A stretch of 64,000 nt of DNA from Desulfosporosinus lacus DSM 15449 (lineage in GTDB: Bacteria > Bacillota > Desulfitobacteriia > Desulfitobacteriales > Desulfitobacteriaceae), in the NCBI RefSeq assembly GCF_900129935.1, contig NZ_FQXJ01000006.1, positions 23,663 to 87,662 of the forward strand, in the 5' to 3' direction. Within the stretch, counting starts at the first letter, position 1, and each line of letters starts with the position of its first letter. The translations under genes and the position numbers were made by a program. Below, piece by piece: positions 52,430-61,720 of the stretch. The notes beneath the pieces are model-generated. The model ran no database searches. It was not told the origin of the DNA and saw nothing but the letters and a program-made list of their open reading frames with translations.

Positions 52430-53101
52430 TCATACTACCTCCAAACGATAGCCCACACCGCGGATAGTTTTGAGCCATACGCGATCGTCGATTAACCTTA
52501 GTTTTTTTCTCAGATTTTTGATCTGAGCTTCAATTGTGTTATCGGAAGCTTCCCAGGGCTCTTTCCAACACTGTTCAGCCAGAGTCTCCTTACCTAGTAT
52601 CTGGCCCGGATGACATATGAAGAGGTCCATAAGATCATATTCTAGCCTGTTCAACATTACCGAACGCTCTTGAAGGGTAAGAAGCCTGGTCTGAGGGTTA
52701 AGTTCCAAGTTTCCAGCTTTAATGACAGAGCTAGTGTTAAGACTACCGCGTCGTTGCAAAGCTTCAATCCTAGCTAATAATTCATCAAAGGCAAAAGGTT
52801 TGCAAAGGTAATCATCCGCTCCCGCCTTTAGGCCAGTGACCCTGTCAGAAACAGCATCCAAGGCGGTTAGCATAAGTACAGGCGTATTACAGTTTCCCTG
52901 CCTCCATTTTTGCAACAACTCTTCACCCCGTATATCCGGTAACATGCGATCTAAAACAATCACCCCGTAAGTACGAGTGAGATGAAAAAGCTCCGCTTCA
53001 TTCCCATCCATCGCACGGTCAATCTGATATCCCTCCTCACGTAAACCACGAACTATGATTTCTCCCAGGTGTGCATCGTCTTCCACAAGTAAAATCCGCA
53101 C
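52430..53101 (-). CDS. OmpR-family response regulator
   Basis: A 223-residue regulator with receiver (LLVEDDAH, phospho-acceptor Asp in VIVLDRMLPDIRGEE, Lys in DDYLCKPFAFDELLARI) and winged-helix DNA-binding domain (VMLNRLEYDLMDLFICHPGQ, IDDRVWLKTIRGVGYRLEVV). The start is GTG at 53101 behind AAAGGAGG. It is coupled to the kinase gene, which starts 2 bases after it. The tandem 11-bp repeats at 53630-53673, in front of the divergent DUF4405 gene, are a likely target. Confidence 0.92.
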   Translation of the reverse strand: MRILLVEDDAHLGEIIVRGLREEGYQIDRAMDGNEAELFHLTRTYGVIVLDRMLPDIRGEELLQKWRQGNCNTPVLMLTALDAVSDRVTGLKAGADDYLCKPFAFDELLARIEALQRRGSLNTSSVIKAGNLELNPQTRLLTLQERSVMLNRLEYDLMDLFICHPGQILGKETLAEQCWKEPWEASDNTIEAQIKNLRKKLRLIDDRVWLKTIRGVGYRLEVV

Positions 53102-53617
53102 TGTCGTCCTCCTTTATGTAAATACCTACTTGGCATTCGCCCAGAGAGTAGGAAAAGAGAATGCAAGCTAAATGCTTCTATTAAATTCCTTTACGCTCAT
53201 GAAATTCTGTATTATATAAGCAACAACTATCATACTTCCTGTACTCCAGTATATCATTTCATCCACTCGGTGGGCCTGTCTGTCCCAATATCTATTTCAT
53301 GCCATTTTGCGAGAAAATACACAATATATTTTTAGCCTTCCTACCCATTCAGCAGTAGTAATTAGCTGCACATTCATGGTTGGATTCATAGCCTCAAACA
53401 GTATACCAACGACCTTCTTCATAATTCAGCCACACTACGAAGCCTGGATAGTGGATTGTTTGGGATTCAGCTGGATTTGGGTGTAATCTGAATTTAAAGG
53501 AGTCGAGGGAGTCTTATTTTTTGGCCATGATATTAACTATAATTGACTAAACTGAAATCAACCTGAAATGTCATTATCCACTCTTTCTCTTTAAACCCAA
53601 TGAGTTTCAGAAACGAT

Positions 53618-53673
53618 AAAGCTGAGATTCAGCTAAATCTCAGCTTTATTTCAGCTTTATTTCAGATTGTAAT
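53618..53673 (+). promoter_or_regulatory. Tandem 11-bp repeats and hairpin upstream of the DUF4405 gene
   Basis: CAGCTAAATCT, CAGCTTTATTT and CAGCTTTATTT follow each other without gap (53630-53662), and CAGATTGTAAT follows with partial match. The 11-bp period fits OmpR-family binding. The left part also forms a 12-base stem-loop (53618-53629 with 53636-53647). The rest of the 53102-53758 gap shows no gene. Confidence 0.6.
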
Positions 53674-53758
53674 TACATAATATTATTGTCTTACAGCTAG
53701 ATATTGGGAGCGCAACTGAAAATTAAAAAACTCATTGGGATTGAAAGGAGTAGATAAG

Positions 53759-54700
53759 ATGAATAGTAAAACCTCAATAAAGATAGTACTTGATTTCCTC
53801 ATGACAGTGGTGTTTTTACTTTTGCTAGATGCTCATGGTACAGGACTTGTCTTCCATGAAATTGCGGGGCTTTCTATCTTTGCCCTTTTTATGACCCATA
53901 TCCTATTGAACTGGTCGTGGGTTAAAACCTTCACCCAAAACTTGTTCAGCACAAAATTCAAGATGAAACCTAGGTTAATGTACGTTTTAAATTTAGGATT
54001 GGTACTGGGTATTAGCATCATAACCATCACCGGGATTCTTATTTCCCGAGTGATTTTCCCCTCTGGATCAATTGAAAATTCGGTTCTCCTTGTTACCGTG
54101 CATAAATTGGTTTCATATGCCTTCCTAGGACTTATAGCAACACATATTTTGTTACATCGGAAATATATTTTGGCGTCTATGCGCAATATGGTTACTCATG
54201 GTGAAATGAAAACAGTACTAGCTCTGGGAACAGCGGTAGTTATTGGCTTATTTTTCACTAAAACCATCCTAGGGTCTGATAAGAGGCTAAGCTACACCAC
54301 TACACCTCCAACTGTTTCGTCGCGGAATTCAACGAACCCCCAAACAAAAGATGATCAAACAAACGCAACACTCCAAGACACACAAGAGGATGGACAAACG
54401 GTGAGTCTATCAGACTTCCTTGGGAACATGTTTTGCACAGGCTGTAGTAAACACTGTTCCTTATTAAACCTAAGATGTGACAAGGGCGACGCACAGCTGC
54501 AGGTTGCTAAAACTAAATATCAAAACCTATATGGCCAAGCTGTATCTAACACAACAATAGAAGACACGCAAGAGAATAGCCAAAATTCCAACATAACCCC
54601 GAAAGACATGGAATTGAATGACCAAAGAGAAAATGATCGTTTCTTCAGAGATGAAAAGCCAAGAAAGAACGTACGACAGAAACAGAGAGGTTCTCATTAA
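53759..54700 (+). CDS. DUF4405 membrane protein with cysteine-rich tail
   Basis: A 313-residue protein starting at the ATG at 53759 behind AAAGGAG. Four membrane helices carry spaced histidines (HEIAGLSIFALFMTHILLNW, HKLVSYAFLGLIATHILLH), the pattern of DUF4405 cytochrome-b-like proteins that bind haem b. After a fifth hydrophobic segment a polar region carries MFCTGCSKHCSLLNLRC, with four cysteines that could bind a metal or cluster. It is divergent from the two-component genes and is probably controlled by them. An electron-transfer role is an inference. Confidence 0.75.
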   Translation: MNSKTSIKIVLDFLMTVVFLLLLDAHGTGLVFHEIAGLSIFALFMTHILLNWSWVKTFTQNLFSTKFKMKPRLMYVLNLGLVLGISIITITGILISRVIFPSGSIENSVLLVTVHKLVSYAFLGLIATHILLHRKYILASMRNMVTHGEMKTVLALGTAVVIGLFFTKTILGSDKRLSYTTTPPTVSSRNSTNPQTKDDQTNATLQDTQEDGQTVSLSDFLGNMFCTGCSKHCSLLNLRCDKGDAQLQVAKTKYQNLYGQAVSNTTIEDTQENSQNSNITPKDMELNDQRENDRFFRDEKPRKNVRQKQRGSH

Positions 54701-55120
54701 TCAGCTTTCCGGCAAATGTAGATTTCCCAAGCCAACCGCAAGAAGAACAACGGATATTACACCCGTAATGGTTTTAGTTTTAGTATTCTTATTCATTTAC
54801 AAGGACACTTCCCTGGACGCTTTAATCTATAATTTACAGTCCCAGGAAAAAGAATTGTGCTAATAATTAAACTACTTTTGTTTTTAATAATTTCATCAAA
54901 GCAAAACCTCCTTTTATATTGTGATATAATTGGTTTTTTAATTATTGGTAGCTATTCCTAATTATAAAACTTTTACAAAAATATGTCGTTAACAAATCGT
55001 ACTCCCTCAGAATTTAGTTTCACCTTTGACTCACTAGTTTCTTTTTTAGTTATTTACTAGAATTTGTTGGAGCACCAGGAATTGCACACAGAATCATTAC
55101 CAAACAAGGTAACCAAGTAG
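54701..55120 (+). other. Intergenic region right of the DUF4405 gene
   Basis: No convincing gene. One plus-strand frame across the DUF4405 end is an artefact. The left end of an IS200/IS605-like element may lie here, since its right end follows at 55121, but I could not define it. Confidence 0.3.
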
Positions 55121-55222
55121 GTGAACTCGTTCAGCTAAAGCTGAACATCGGGGCTTCGGTAGGGGATTCTACCCCCACCGAAGTAGAAATCGGAACACCC
55201 ACTTAAAGAAGTGGGTGTCTTA
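55121..55222. mobile_element. IS200/IS605-type right-end remnant, copy 2
   Basis: The 69 bases at 55121-55189 are identical to 37382-37450. Here they are followed by ACACCCACTT-AAAG-AAGTGGGTGT, a perfect subterminal hairpin of the kind found at right ends of IS605-group elements, and then CTTAA. No transposase or TnpB gene remains. This copy probably preserves the true end of the element. Confidence 0.6.
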
Positions 55223-55236
55223 ATCTAATCCAACTA

Positions 55237-55302
55237 CTGATATGTCGTTCTTACGTCATGAAATGTAAATTTATCCGTTTTTCGTTACAGTTCTGGTATA
55301 AG
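55237..55302 (+). promoter_or_regulatory. LytTR-type repeats and promoter of a candidate small RNA
   Basis: CTGATATGT (55237-55245) and ATGAAATGT (55258-55266) are separated by 12 bases, the spacing of AgrA/LytTR sites. A TATAAG -10 box (55297-55302) lies 30 bases after the second repeat, with no good -35 box, as expected for an activator-dependent promoter. The arrangement matches the one before the kinase gene at 56.8 kb. Confidence 0.6.
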
Positions 55303-55308
55303 GAGATG

Positions 55309-55417
55309 TCTGATAATAAAGCACCTGCAAGCATAGGTAAGCGCTTAACGAACTTCTCCCCGAAACGCGAAACTAGACCTAGGAGAGCTTGTCTCTCTCC
55401 TAGGTCTAGTTTTCCTT
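55309..55417 (+). ncRNA. Candidate small RNA under LytTR control
   Basis: The promoter at 55297-55302 and a 17-base-stem terminator with T-run (55371-55411, then TTTTCC) delimit a transcript of about 105 bases. Inside there is no start codon with a Shine-Dalgarno sequence at a workable distance: AAGGAG lies directly against an ATG at 55306. A regulatory RNA is therefore more likely than an mRNA. A short peptide cannot be excluded. Confidence 0.45.
55371..55417 (+). terminator. Strong rho-independent terminator
   Basis: AACTAGACCTAGGAGAG (55371-55387) pairs perfectly with CTCTCCTAGGTCTAGTT (55395-55411), followed by TTCCTTTTT. It faces the plus strand and also lies at the end of the leftward gene at 55423. 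Confidence 0.88.
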
Positions 55418-55422
55418 TTTGC

Positions 55423-55746
55423 TTAGGTGTATGGGATTAGCTTTCTCTTATCCCCTTTATTTGTGAAGGGCACCGAAACTCTTTGCCTCATATTTGTGTT
55501 TAATTCTGCGATTAAATTATCTGTCTCAGTTAATATTGCGTCTAAGTCAGCACCGTGAGCGGAGGATAGCTCTTTGATCATAGAGTTAAATGTTTGACTG
55601 GTAGCATTAACGGCATTTAATTCTGTTAATGTTAATTCATCTTTATCCCAACCATTTTTAATTGCTAAAGTTACAACCTCATTATAAACCTCTAAAAGTT
55701 TTGTATTCTTGCCCTCAAGTTCCTTTAACATTCTAAGTTCCTCCAT
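55423..55746 (-). CDS. Small hypothetical protein, possibly truncated
   Basis: A 107-residue helical, polar protein (LELEGK-type coiled coil; LNAVNATSQTFNSMIKELSS). The frame stays open upstream (PSAPEKPSASQEAAKPSDSK) to a stop at about 55830, a Pro/Ala-rich stretch typical of a linker after a lipoprotein signal. No start is present there, so the gene may have lost its signal peptide. It follows a lipoprotein gene of similar style. Confidence 0.5.
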   Translation of the reverse strand: MEELRMLKELEGKNTKLLEVYNEVVTLAIKNGWDKDELTLTELNAVNATSQTFNSMIKELSSAHGADLDAILTETDNLIAELNTNMRQRVSVPFTNKGDKRKLIPYT

Positions 55747-55866
55747 TACAGTTGCATCCTTGGAATCGGAGGGTTTTGCTGCTTCTTGGGAAGCTGATGG
55801 CTTTTCTGGTGCTGATGGTAATTGTCCCTAGCTAATCTTTACTTTTTGGCATAAACACCACTTATG

Positions 55867-56364
55867 CTACTTGGCATCTTCTACTTTATGTTCCTTTTTC
55901 AAGGCTTCTAAGTCTGTCGAATAATTATTCGGTTTCTCTGATATGTTTTTTAACTTTTCATTTAAAGTGTCCATTAATGTAAGATCATTGTTTTTACCTG
56001 CTTCAAATACCTGCAGTAACAATTTAAATGACTCATCTTGTTGAGTGATTACTTCAATATATTCACTGTGTACTTTACGCACTTCTTCTGTTGCAGGAAT
56101 AATTGCTTTTGCTTTTGTAAGCAGTTCATTAGAAGCAGGAATTATTACATCTTTTAATTTAACCGCTCCCGCTGCATCATCAACATTCTTTTCCACACTT
56201 ACTTCATATTCTTTACTTACCTTGTCTTGCAACTCGAGCAAAGTTGGCATTTGATTGTTTATATAATTAATTAAGTCCTCTTGCACTGGATCGGTTTTAC
56301 CACACCCTATTAACATAGTAATACTGATAAGCAATATAGCAATTGTTGCCAAACCTTTTCTCAT
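55867..56364 (-). CDS. Small lipoprotein
   Basis: A 165-residue protein with a lipoprotein signal (LATIAILLISITMLIGCGK, lipobox cysteine at 21), then a helical, acidic body (VRKVHSEYIEVITQQDESFK). It should be anchored on the outer face of the membrane. The family is not recognised. The start follows GGGGAGA. It lies between LytTR-type sites and may belong to that regulon, though its own upstream region shows none. Confidence 0.7.
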   Translation of the reverse strand: MRKGLATIAILLISITMLIGCGKTDPVQEDLINYINNQMPTLLELQDKVSKEYEVSVEKNVDDAAGAVKLKDVIIPASNELLTKAKAIIPATEEVRKVHSEYIEVITQQDESFKLLLQVFEAGKNNDLTLMDTLNEKLKNISEKPNNYSTDLEALKKEHKVEDAK

Positions 56365-56609
56365 TTAAATAATCTCCCCTTTATTAAATATACCATTTTA
56401 TACCATGTTTTTTTGATTTGAAGGATACTGAGATATCCGAATATACATTATTCCATGATATCTAATCTAAATTTACAACTTGAATTGTAATTACTACGAG
56501 TTATAATCCCTCCTTTTCAGTAATAATTACTTATACCGAATTCTGCATTTTTCTTTTTTCCTGTGGCATCATTATAATCTTATAAACTGATTTAAAATTC
56601 TACTCCTAC

Positions 56610-56677
56610 ATGAAATGTTGCTTTTTGGTAATGAAATGTAATTGTTGGCGTTTCTTATTGCACAAATCTGGTATAAT
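56610..56677 (+). promoter_or_regulatory. LytTR-type direct repeats and promoter of a GHKL kinase gene
   Basis: ATGAAATGT occurs twice exactly (56610-56618 and 56631-56639), 21 bases apart start to start. TATAAT (56672-56677) lies 32 bases downstream. The 9-base repeats with a 12-base spacer are the classic layout for AgrA-like regulators. Confidence 0.72.
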
Positions 56678-56807
56678 AAATTCTAAATATTGAATGGAAC
56701 TTAGATGACAGGATGAAAATTGCTACCTGCAAGACGGAAAACTGGAGTTTTTGCAGATTAGTTGGCTCGCAGATGAATGATTGGAAGTTAATTGGAGGAA
56801 AAAAAGT

Positions 56808-58076
56808 ATGATGGATTATATTAGGGTAATTTTCAGTCTTATCTTCGCAATCAGCGTGATGTATATGCTCTTAGATTGCGAAATTAGACACAAGAAGAAC
56901 CGCTATCTGTTGGGGCTTTATGCTACTGCCGTGCTAATTTGTGATGGTTTTGTTTTGCTCAATTTCGGGTATTCACATTTCATGAGACTATACCCCCTTA
57001 TTGTCCACCTTCCGGTATTTTTAGCCTTTGTGTTTATCTCAAAGTTCAAACCAATCAAGGTATTTTTTGTTCTTTGGACACTCGTTGCTTTAACCACTTC
57101 GTTCTCATTGGTTGGACTTATTATTTCATATTTTTTTGGCTCCAGCATGGAAATTGTCAACATTGTTGTCTATATCCTGTATCTCCCCACAGGGTTTATG
57201 ATTTACAAGCATATCCGTCCATCATTTCTTTATATGATGCGCAACACCGATAAAGGCTGGTTAGGATTTAGCATGATCCCTATTTCATACTCCGTGCTTA
57301 TTTATTCTATCGGAACTTATGATTTGGACAAAGTGGTCACTATATTCAATGTAGAGACTGCTGTTCTGCTCTTTATTTTGGTTTTTTCAGCTTATTTTCT
57401 GATTCTGAGATTTTTCAAACAAACCAGAGAACAGCTCACCCTGCAAAACGAACAGAATTTATTAATGACTCAAGTAGCCGCAGCACAGCTTCATTTTGAA
57501 GCATTGGAAGAATCACAAGAAAAAACAATGCTGTATCGCCACGATATGCGACACCATTTGAATATGATCAATTCCTATCTTGTAGACAACAACAAGGAAG
57601 CGGCGCAAAACTATATTACAGAGGTCGAAAGAAGCATCGAGTGTGCTGTGGTCGAAAAATATTGCAGTAACTATACGGTTAATTTGATTTTATCTTCTTA
57701 TATTACGAATGCTAAGAATGAACTAATTACTGTTGAAACTCAGATCAATCTCCCTGAGAATAACGAAGTATCCGATATGGACCTTTGCGTTATTTTCGCC
57801 AATGCTATTGAAAATGCGATAAATGCCTGTAAAAACATTCCGAACCCAAAAGACAGAGCCTTAAAAATTGTTTGCAAAACCAAAAACAATAAGTCCTTCA
57901 TCCAAATCACCAACAGCTACGAAGACAAGGTAGAGTTTGTTGACGACATGCCGGTAAGCACGGAAGAAAACCATGGCCTTGGCACGAAAAGCATTGCAGC
58001 GGTAGCACAAAAATACGGTGGAGTGTATGCATTCACAGCCCAAGATGGACTATTTCAGACCTGCATTATACTGTAA
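56808..58076 (+). CDS. AgrC-like GHKL sensor kinase
   Basis: A 422-residue kinase starting at the ATG at 56808 behind GGAGG. Six N-terminal membrane helices are followed by a helical linker with H-box YRHDMRHHLNMINSYL (acceptor near 250), the N-box AIENAINACKNI and a G-box HGLGTKSIAAVAQKYGG. This is the quorum-sensing (AgrC/BlpH) type that signals to LytTR regulators. It is a paralogue of the kinase at 60.3-61.6 kb. No LytTR gene or signal-peptide gene is seen in the window. Confidence 0.87.
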   Translation: MMDYIRVIFSLIFAISVMYMLLDCEIRHKKNRYLLGLYATAVLICDGFVLLNFGYSHFMRLYPLIVHLPVFLAFVFISKFKPIKVFFVLWTLVALTTSFSLVGLIISYFFGSSMEIVNIVVYILYLPTGFMIYKHIRPSFLYMMRNTDKGWLGFSMIPISYSVLIYSIGTYDLDKVVTIFNVETAVLLFILVFSAYFLILRFFKQTREQLTLQNEQNLLMTQVAAAQLHFEALEESQEKTMLYRHDMRHHLNMINSYLVDNNKEAAQNYITEVERSIECAVVEKYCSNYTVNLILSSYITNAKNELITVETQINLPENNEVSDMDLCVIFANAIENAINACKNIPNPKDRALKIVCKTKNNKSFIQITNSYEDKVEFVDDMPVSTEENHGLGTKSIAAVAQKYGGVYAFTAQDGLFQTCIIL

Positions 58077-58133
58077 TGAGCCTAATTTTCGTTTTATTGG
58101 TTTTTCCATCAACAATGATAAGTGAAATACGTT

Positions 58134-60086
58134 TTACTGTTCCGGAAGCGCTATAGCCTCTTGTGCAAAAAACAATCCAGTATCCTTTACCCTTTCCCAA
58201 ACATCATCAAACCCTGAATCAGGATAAGGAATTTCGCTGCGATATGGACAGAGTTCAAGTGTAAAGGTCGGAATTTTTAGTGACCGGGTCCAATCCGCAA
58301 TCCCAGCACCCCAATTTCCTGAGGTATGTATTTCCCCTCCTTTTTCATATCCGGTGAGGCTTACAAGTCTGTTTGTCATCGGTTCTAATAGATGTTTAAA
58401 AGAACCGCAGTTTTTATCTGACCAAAAAATATACTCGCCTTGGGTATGATAGGACACGACAATCTTAAAGCTATTATTTTTAACTAGATCCATGACAGCC
58501 ATTACTTCAGGTTCGGTCATCGGTTGCGTTCCTTTATAGTTTTGTGAACTTGGAACCTTGGTATCGCTTGATTTTACATCCCAACCTACCGGAAAATTTC
58601 GATTGAGGTCTACGCCGTTGATATTCGCCTTCCAACTGGCAAAACCCAATTGTGGATAAAATTGACGCATTTGCTTAACTTTTTGAGGATTATTTACGGC
58701 AGATAACCCGTTTTGCACTAAATTGACCCCGTCCGGATTGACCATGGGCACGATGTAGAGTGTTACATTGTCCAAAAGCGTTTTGACATTATAATTATCG
58801 AATGCTTCATCGTACGTATAGGCATAGGCGTATTCATCAATCATTTTCATCAGGAAAGAGGTCGTCATATATTCCCTGGCATGCATACTGCCATTCAGAA
58901 AGACTTTCTTTTCTCCCTTGCCAAGTTTAAGGAGTAACAGCTCTCTATTTTCTACAGATTGGCCTATAGTTTCTAATTGTACAACCTCAGGATAAAGTTC
59001 TTGAATTTTTGCCACGTCCTTGCGCATTTGCTCATAGCTATATTCTACATAAGGATTGACTACACTGCTTTTCTGCCTCAATCCTCTTACTAATTCAGCC
59101 GATAAAGCCTGCGTCCCACCGAAGCAGGTGATATTTGATACTGTTTGAAAATTGGAAAGTTCTTGAACCTGTGCACTAGGGTTGATTAGTAATATAGGGG
59201 CTTTGGTTTGGGCGGCGAGCATGCCTCCCGTTATAGCATCCGGGAATTGGAGACCGGATGCTATATAAATATTGGAAGCATCTGGAGCAAAATAATTGGC
59301 GATCTGACGCGAGGTATCATATCTGTCTTTGCCGGCGAATCGTATGAATTCCGCTTCCGGTTGAATCAGCTTTAACTCCGCTTCCACTTCAGCAGATACT
59401 GCCCCTGTTCCCCCGGCAATATAGAATTGGGAAGGTTTAATTGAGCATATATATTCTCGAATTGAATCCGGTAGTTGATTGTTCTCGCTAAAAAGTATCG
59501 GCCAGCCATTGGCTGCAGCAAAGCTGGAGATCGATAGCGCATCGGGAAAATTTTCACTAGTGGTAATAACAATCGGTGTCCCTATCTTCACACTCAATTC
59601 TTTGGCAATCAAATGGTCTGTTTCAATCTTGTTTTCACCGCTGATTCTCGTAATGTTTGCACACCCGATATCCGCTAATTTACTCTCAAAATCTTTTCCT
59701 ATCTGATCGCTGTCCCCCACAAGGTAGACCATGCCGACAGTATTTAAGTGCTTGGCAATGAAATCAAAGGCTTCTTTTGTTTGATTGGCACTGGGCCCTA
59801 CTAAAAGAAATGCTGCTTTTTTTTGATACGCTAAAACTGCTGCCGGAATAGCATTCGCATAACTATTACCAGGAACAAGGACAATATTTTCTACGGTATC
59901 GTTGCTATATTTTTCAGCAATCGCTTTGGCTGTTTCATACCTATCTGCACCCCAAATCCTTGTGACTTCAGGTGTTTGTGTTAGATTTATTGAGGGGTTG
60001 GCTGCAATCGTGCAGGTGTTAAATAGCATAAAACTTGTTACAGCAAGTACAGTAATGAATACCTTAATACTATTTCTTTTCATCAA
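58134..60086 (-). CDS. Secreted M14 carboxypeptidase with cell-wall-binding repeats
   Basis: A 650-residue protein. A signal peptide (VFITVLAVTSFMLFNTCT) precedes three cell-wall-binding repeat 2 domains (about 40-320; RIWGADRYETAKAIAEKYSN, RFAGKDRYDTSRQIANYFAP). The C-terminal part is a zinc carboxypeptidase of family M14: GSMHAREYMTT (HxxE zinc ligands), VSYHTQGEY (third ligand) and TLELCPYR (catalytic glutamate). It probably trims peptidoglycan peptides while attached to the wall, as gamma-D-glutamyl-diamino-acid peptidases do. It lies between two AgrC-like kinases. Confidence 0.88.
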   Translation of the reverse strand: MMKRNSIKVFITVLAVTSFMLFNTCTIAANPSINLTQTPEVTRIWGADRYETAKAIAEKYSNDTVENIVLVPGNSYANAIPAAVLAYQKKAAFLLVGPSANQTKEAFDFIAKHLNTVGMVYLVGDSDQIGKDFESKLADIGCANITRISGENKIETDHLIAKELSVKIGTPIVITTSENFPDALSISSFAAANGWPILFSENNQLPDSIREYICSIKPSQFYIAGGTGAVSAEVEAELKLIQPEAEFIRFAGKDRYDTSRQIANYFAPDASNIYIASGLQFPDAITGGMLAAQTKAPILLINPSAQVQELSNFQTVSNITCFGGTQALSAELVRGLRQKSSVVNPYVEYSYEQMRKDVAKIQELYPEVVQLETIGQSVENRELLLLKLGKGEKKVFLNGSMHAREYMTTSFLMKMIDEYAYAYTYDEAFDNYNVKTLLDNVTLYIVPMVNPDGVNLVQNGLSAVNNPQKVKQMRQFYPQLGFASWKANINGVDLNRNFPVGWDVKSSDTKVPSSQNYKGTQPMTEPEVMAVMDLVKNNSFKIVVSYHTQGEYIFWSDKNCGSFKHLLEPMTNRLVSLTGYEKGGEIHTSGNWGAGIADWTRSLKIPTFTLELCPYRSEIPYPDSGFDDVWERVKDTGLFFAQEAIALPEQ

Positions 60087-60263
60087 TACTCCCCTTACAA
60101 TATAATTCTCACAGGCATTGATCGCGTATTTCTCAGGCTAAAACTGCTTTTCCTCAGAATCCACGTTAAATGTTATTGGCTTTGTCGTTCATTGTGTTTT
60201 TTACCTCCAATTTTTTTATCGTCATAACAACTGACATAGCAATTATAATCTAAAAAGCTTTCT

Positions 60264-60309
60264 ACATTTCATCACCTGCATGAGATGTATCTTTTACGTC
60301 ATCAAATGT
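60264..60309. promoter_or_regulatory. LytTR-type repeats upstream of the carboxypeptidase gene
   Basis: On the plus strand ATGAGATGT (60280-60288) and ATCAAATGT (60301-60309) are separated by 12 bases. An inverted ATGAAATGT (60264-60272) lies nearer to the leftward gene, followed on the minus strand by TATAAT (60242-60247). The combination suggests that the carboxypeptidase gene responds to the same regulator. Confidence 0.5.
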
Positions 60310-60347
60310 ACAAACAGGTGCATCGTCAAAGGACATAAAATCTCCCC

Positions 60348-61613
60348 TCACAAAATAACTCTCGCCTTAAAAACCCCACGTTCTGCGGTAAAGGAGCACA
60401 AGCCACTATATTTTTGCACAGTTGCGGCTATGCTTTTTGTTCCAAATCCGTGGTTTTCTTCCGCACTGATGGGCATATCCTCCACGAATTCGACCTCGCC
60501 GACGAAGTTGTTCGTCACTTGAATTAACAGCCGATCATTTTTAGGCTTGCAGCTTATGTCGACCCTTCTAGCATTACTATCTTTGATATTCATACAGGCT
60601 TTGATTGCATTTTCTATGGCATTCGATAGAATAATACACAAATCCATATCGGAGACTTCACTGTCCTTCGGAATATAGACCTGAGACTCTACCATAATGT
60701 TCTTATTTTTAGCCATATTTATATAGGCCGATAAAATTAAATTTACAGCATTGTTGTCGCAATATTTGATTGTTTCTGTGTTAATTATGTTTTTTTCAAT
60801 TTCACTAATATATTTTTTAATTTCACTAAGTTTATTCTCATCTAAATAACCCTTAATCAGGTGTAAATGGCGGCGCAGGTCATGGCGATATATAATTGCT
60901 CTTTCCTCTGATTCTTTGATCGTATCAGAACGCTCCTGGATGGCAGACACCTGCATCGCTAAAATAGTTTGCTGGTTCTGCAGAATAAATTGTTCTCTGG
61001 TTTGCCTAAAAAGACGCAAAATTAGCACATAAGCTGCTATGATCAAAATAGCAACCGATGTGTCAAGCCATAAAATCGGAGCCTCTCTCACGATCGTTAC
61101 GTCATACCTTCCAAGTAAATAGGTAAATGCATTGTAGGAAAGCGGTATTAAGCAAAACATCCCCCAGCCCTTTTGTGTATTGCGCAGCATATACACAAAT
61201 AACGGACGAAAATACTTATAAACAATCACTGTGATGGGTAGGTACAGAGTTAAGCAAACAATCCTTAAGATCACATTATTGTAGCCAATAAAAGTCGAAA
61301 CAATATGCCCGATCAACATCGGAGGGGAGGATAAAACAATTACGGTCAAAAGAACAAATAAAAGTTTTATTCCTTTATACTTCGAAATGAACCAGAATCC
61401 TATAAATAACGGCACCTGAACAAAAATCGGGTACAGAATCATGAGACTCTGATAACCCAAGCTTTGCCAAACAAAGCCACCACAGAGTAGTAATAGTGTC
61501 ATTAATATCCCCATCAAGTAGATATCCTTTTTGCGCTTTACTTCAAAGTCCAACAGCATGTACATTAAGGTAATACTATACCCAATGGTAACAAAAAATT
61601 CTATTAGCTCCAT
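60348..61613 (-). CDS. AgrC-like GHKL sensor kinase (second copy)
   Basis: A 421-residue paralogue of the kinase at 56.8 kb: same layout, with six membrane helices, H-box YRHDLRRHLHLIKGYL, N-box AIENAIKACMNI and G-box HGFGTKSIAATVQKYSG. Upstream lies a LytTR-type site. Divergence in the membrane domain suggests the two kinases read different signals but may feed one regulator. The GGAGG site is 12 bases before the ATG. Confidence 0.87.
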   Translation of the reverse strand: MELIEFFVTIGYSITLMYMLLDFEVKRKKDIYLMGILMTLLLLCGGFVWQSLGYQSLMILYPIFVQVPLFIGFWFISKYKGIKLLFVLLTVIVLSSPPMLIGHIVSTFIGYNNVILRIVCLTLYLPITVIVYKYFRPLFVYMLRNTQKGWGMFCLIPLSYNAFTYLLGRYDVTIVREAPILWLDTSVAILIIAAYVLILRLFRQTREQFILQNQQTILAMQVSAIQERSDTIKESEERAIIYRHDLRRHLHLIKGYLDENKLSEIKKYISEIEKNIINTETIKYCDNNAVNLILSAYINMAKNKNIMVESQVYIPKDSEVSDMDLCIILSNAIENAIKACMNIKDSNARRVDISCKPKNDRLLIQVTNNFVGEVEFVEDMPISAEENHGFGTKSIAATVQKYSGLCSFTAERGVFKARVIL

Positions 61614-61720
61614 CGCACCATACTACCTCCATATGCAAACGACTAATCTGCCTATTTCTCGGCAATTTTGTCTATTTATACTTTATTACTTCGCTTACAT
61701 TTATTCAATCCAGTACAGTT

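Noticed and set aside
53630..53673. CRISPR-like repeat array
   Set aside because: The 11-bp units follow without spacers; this is a regulator-binding layout, not a CRISPR. No CRISPR array or cas gene was seen in the window.
54618..54863. 81-codon frame overlapping the DUF4405 gene end
   Set aside because: Out of frame with a well-supported gene and without its own start signal.
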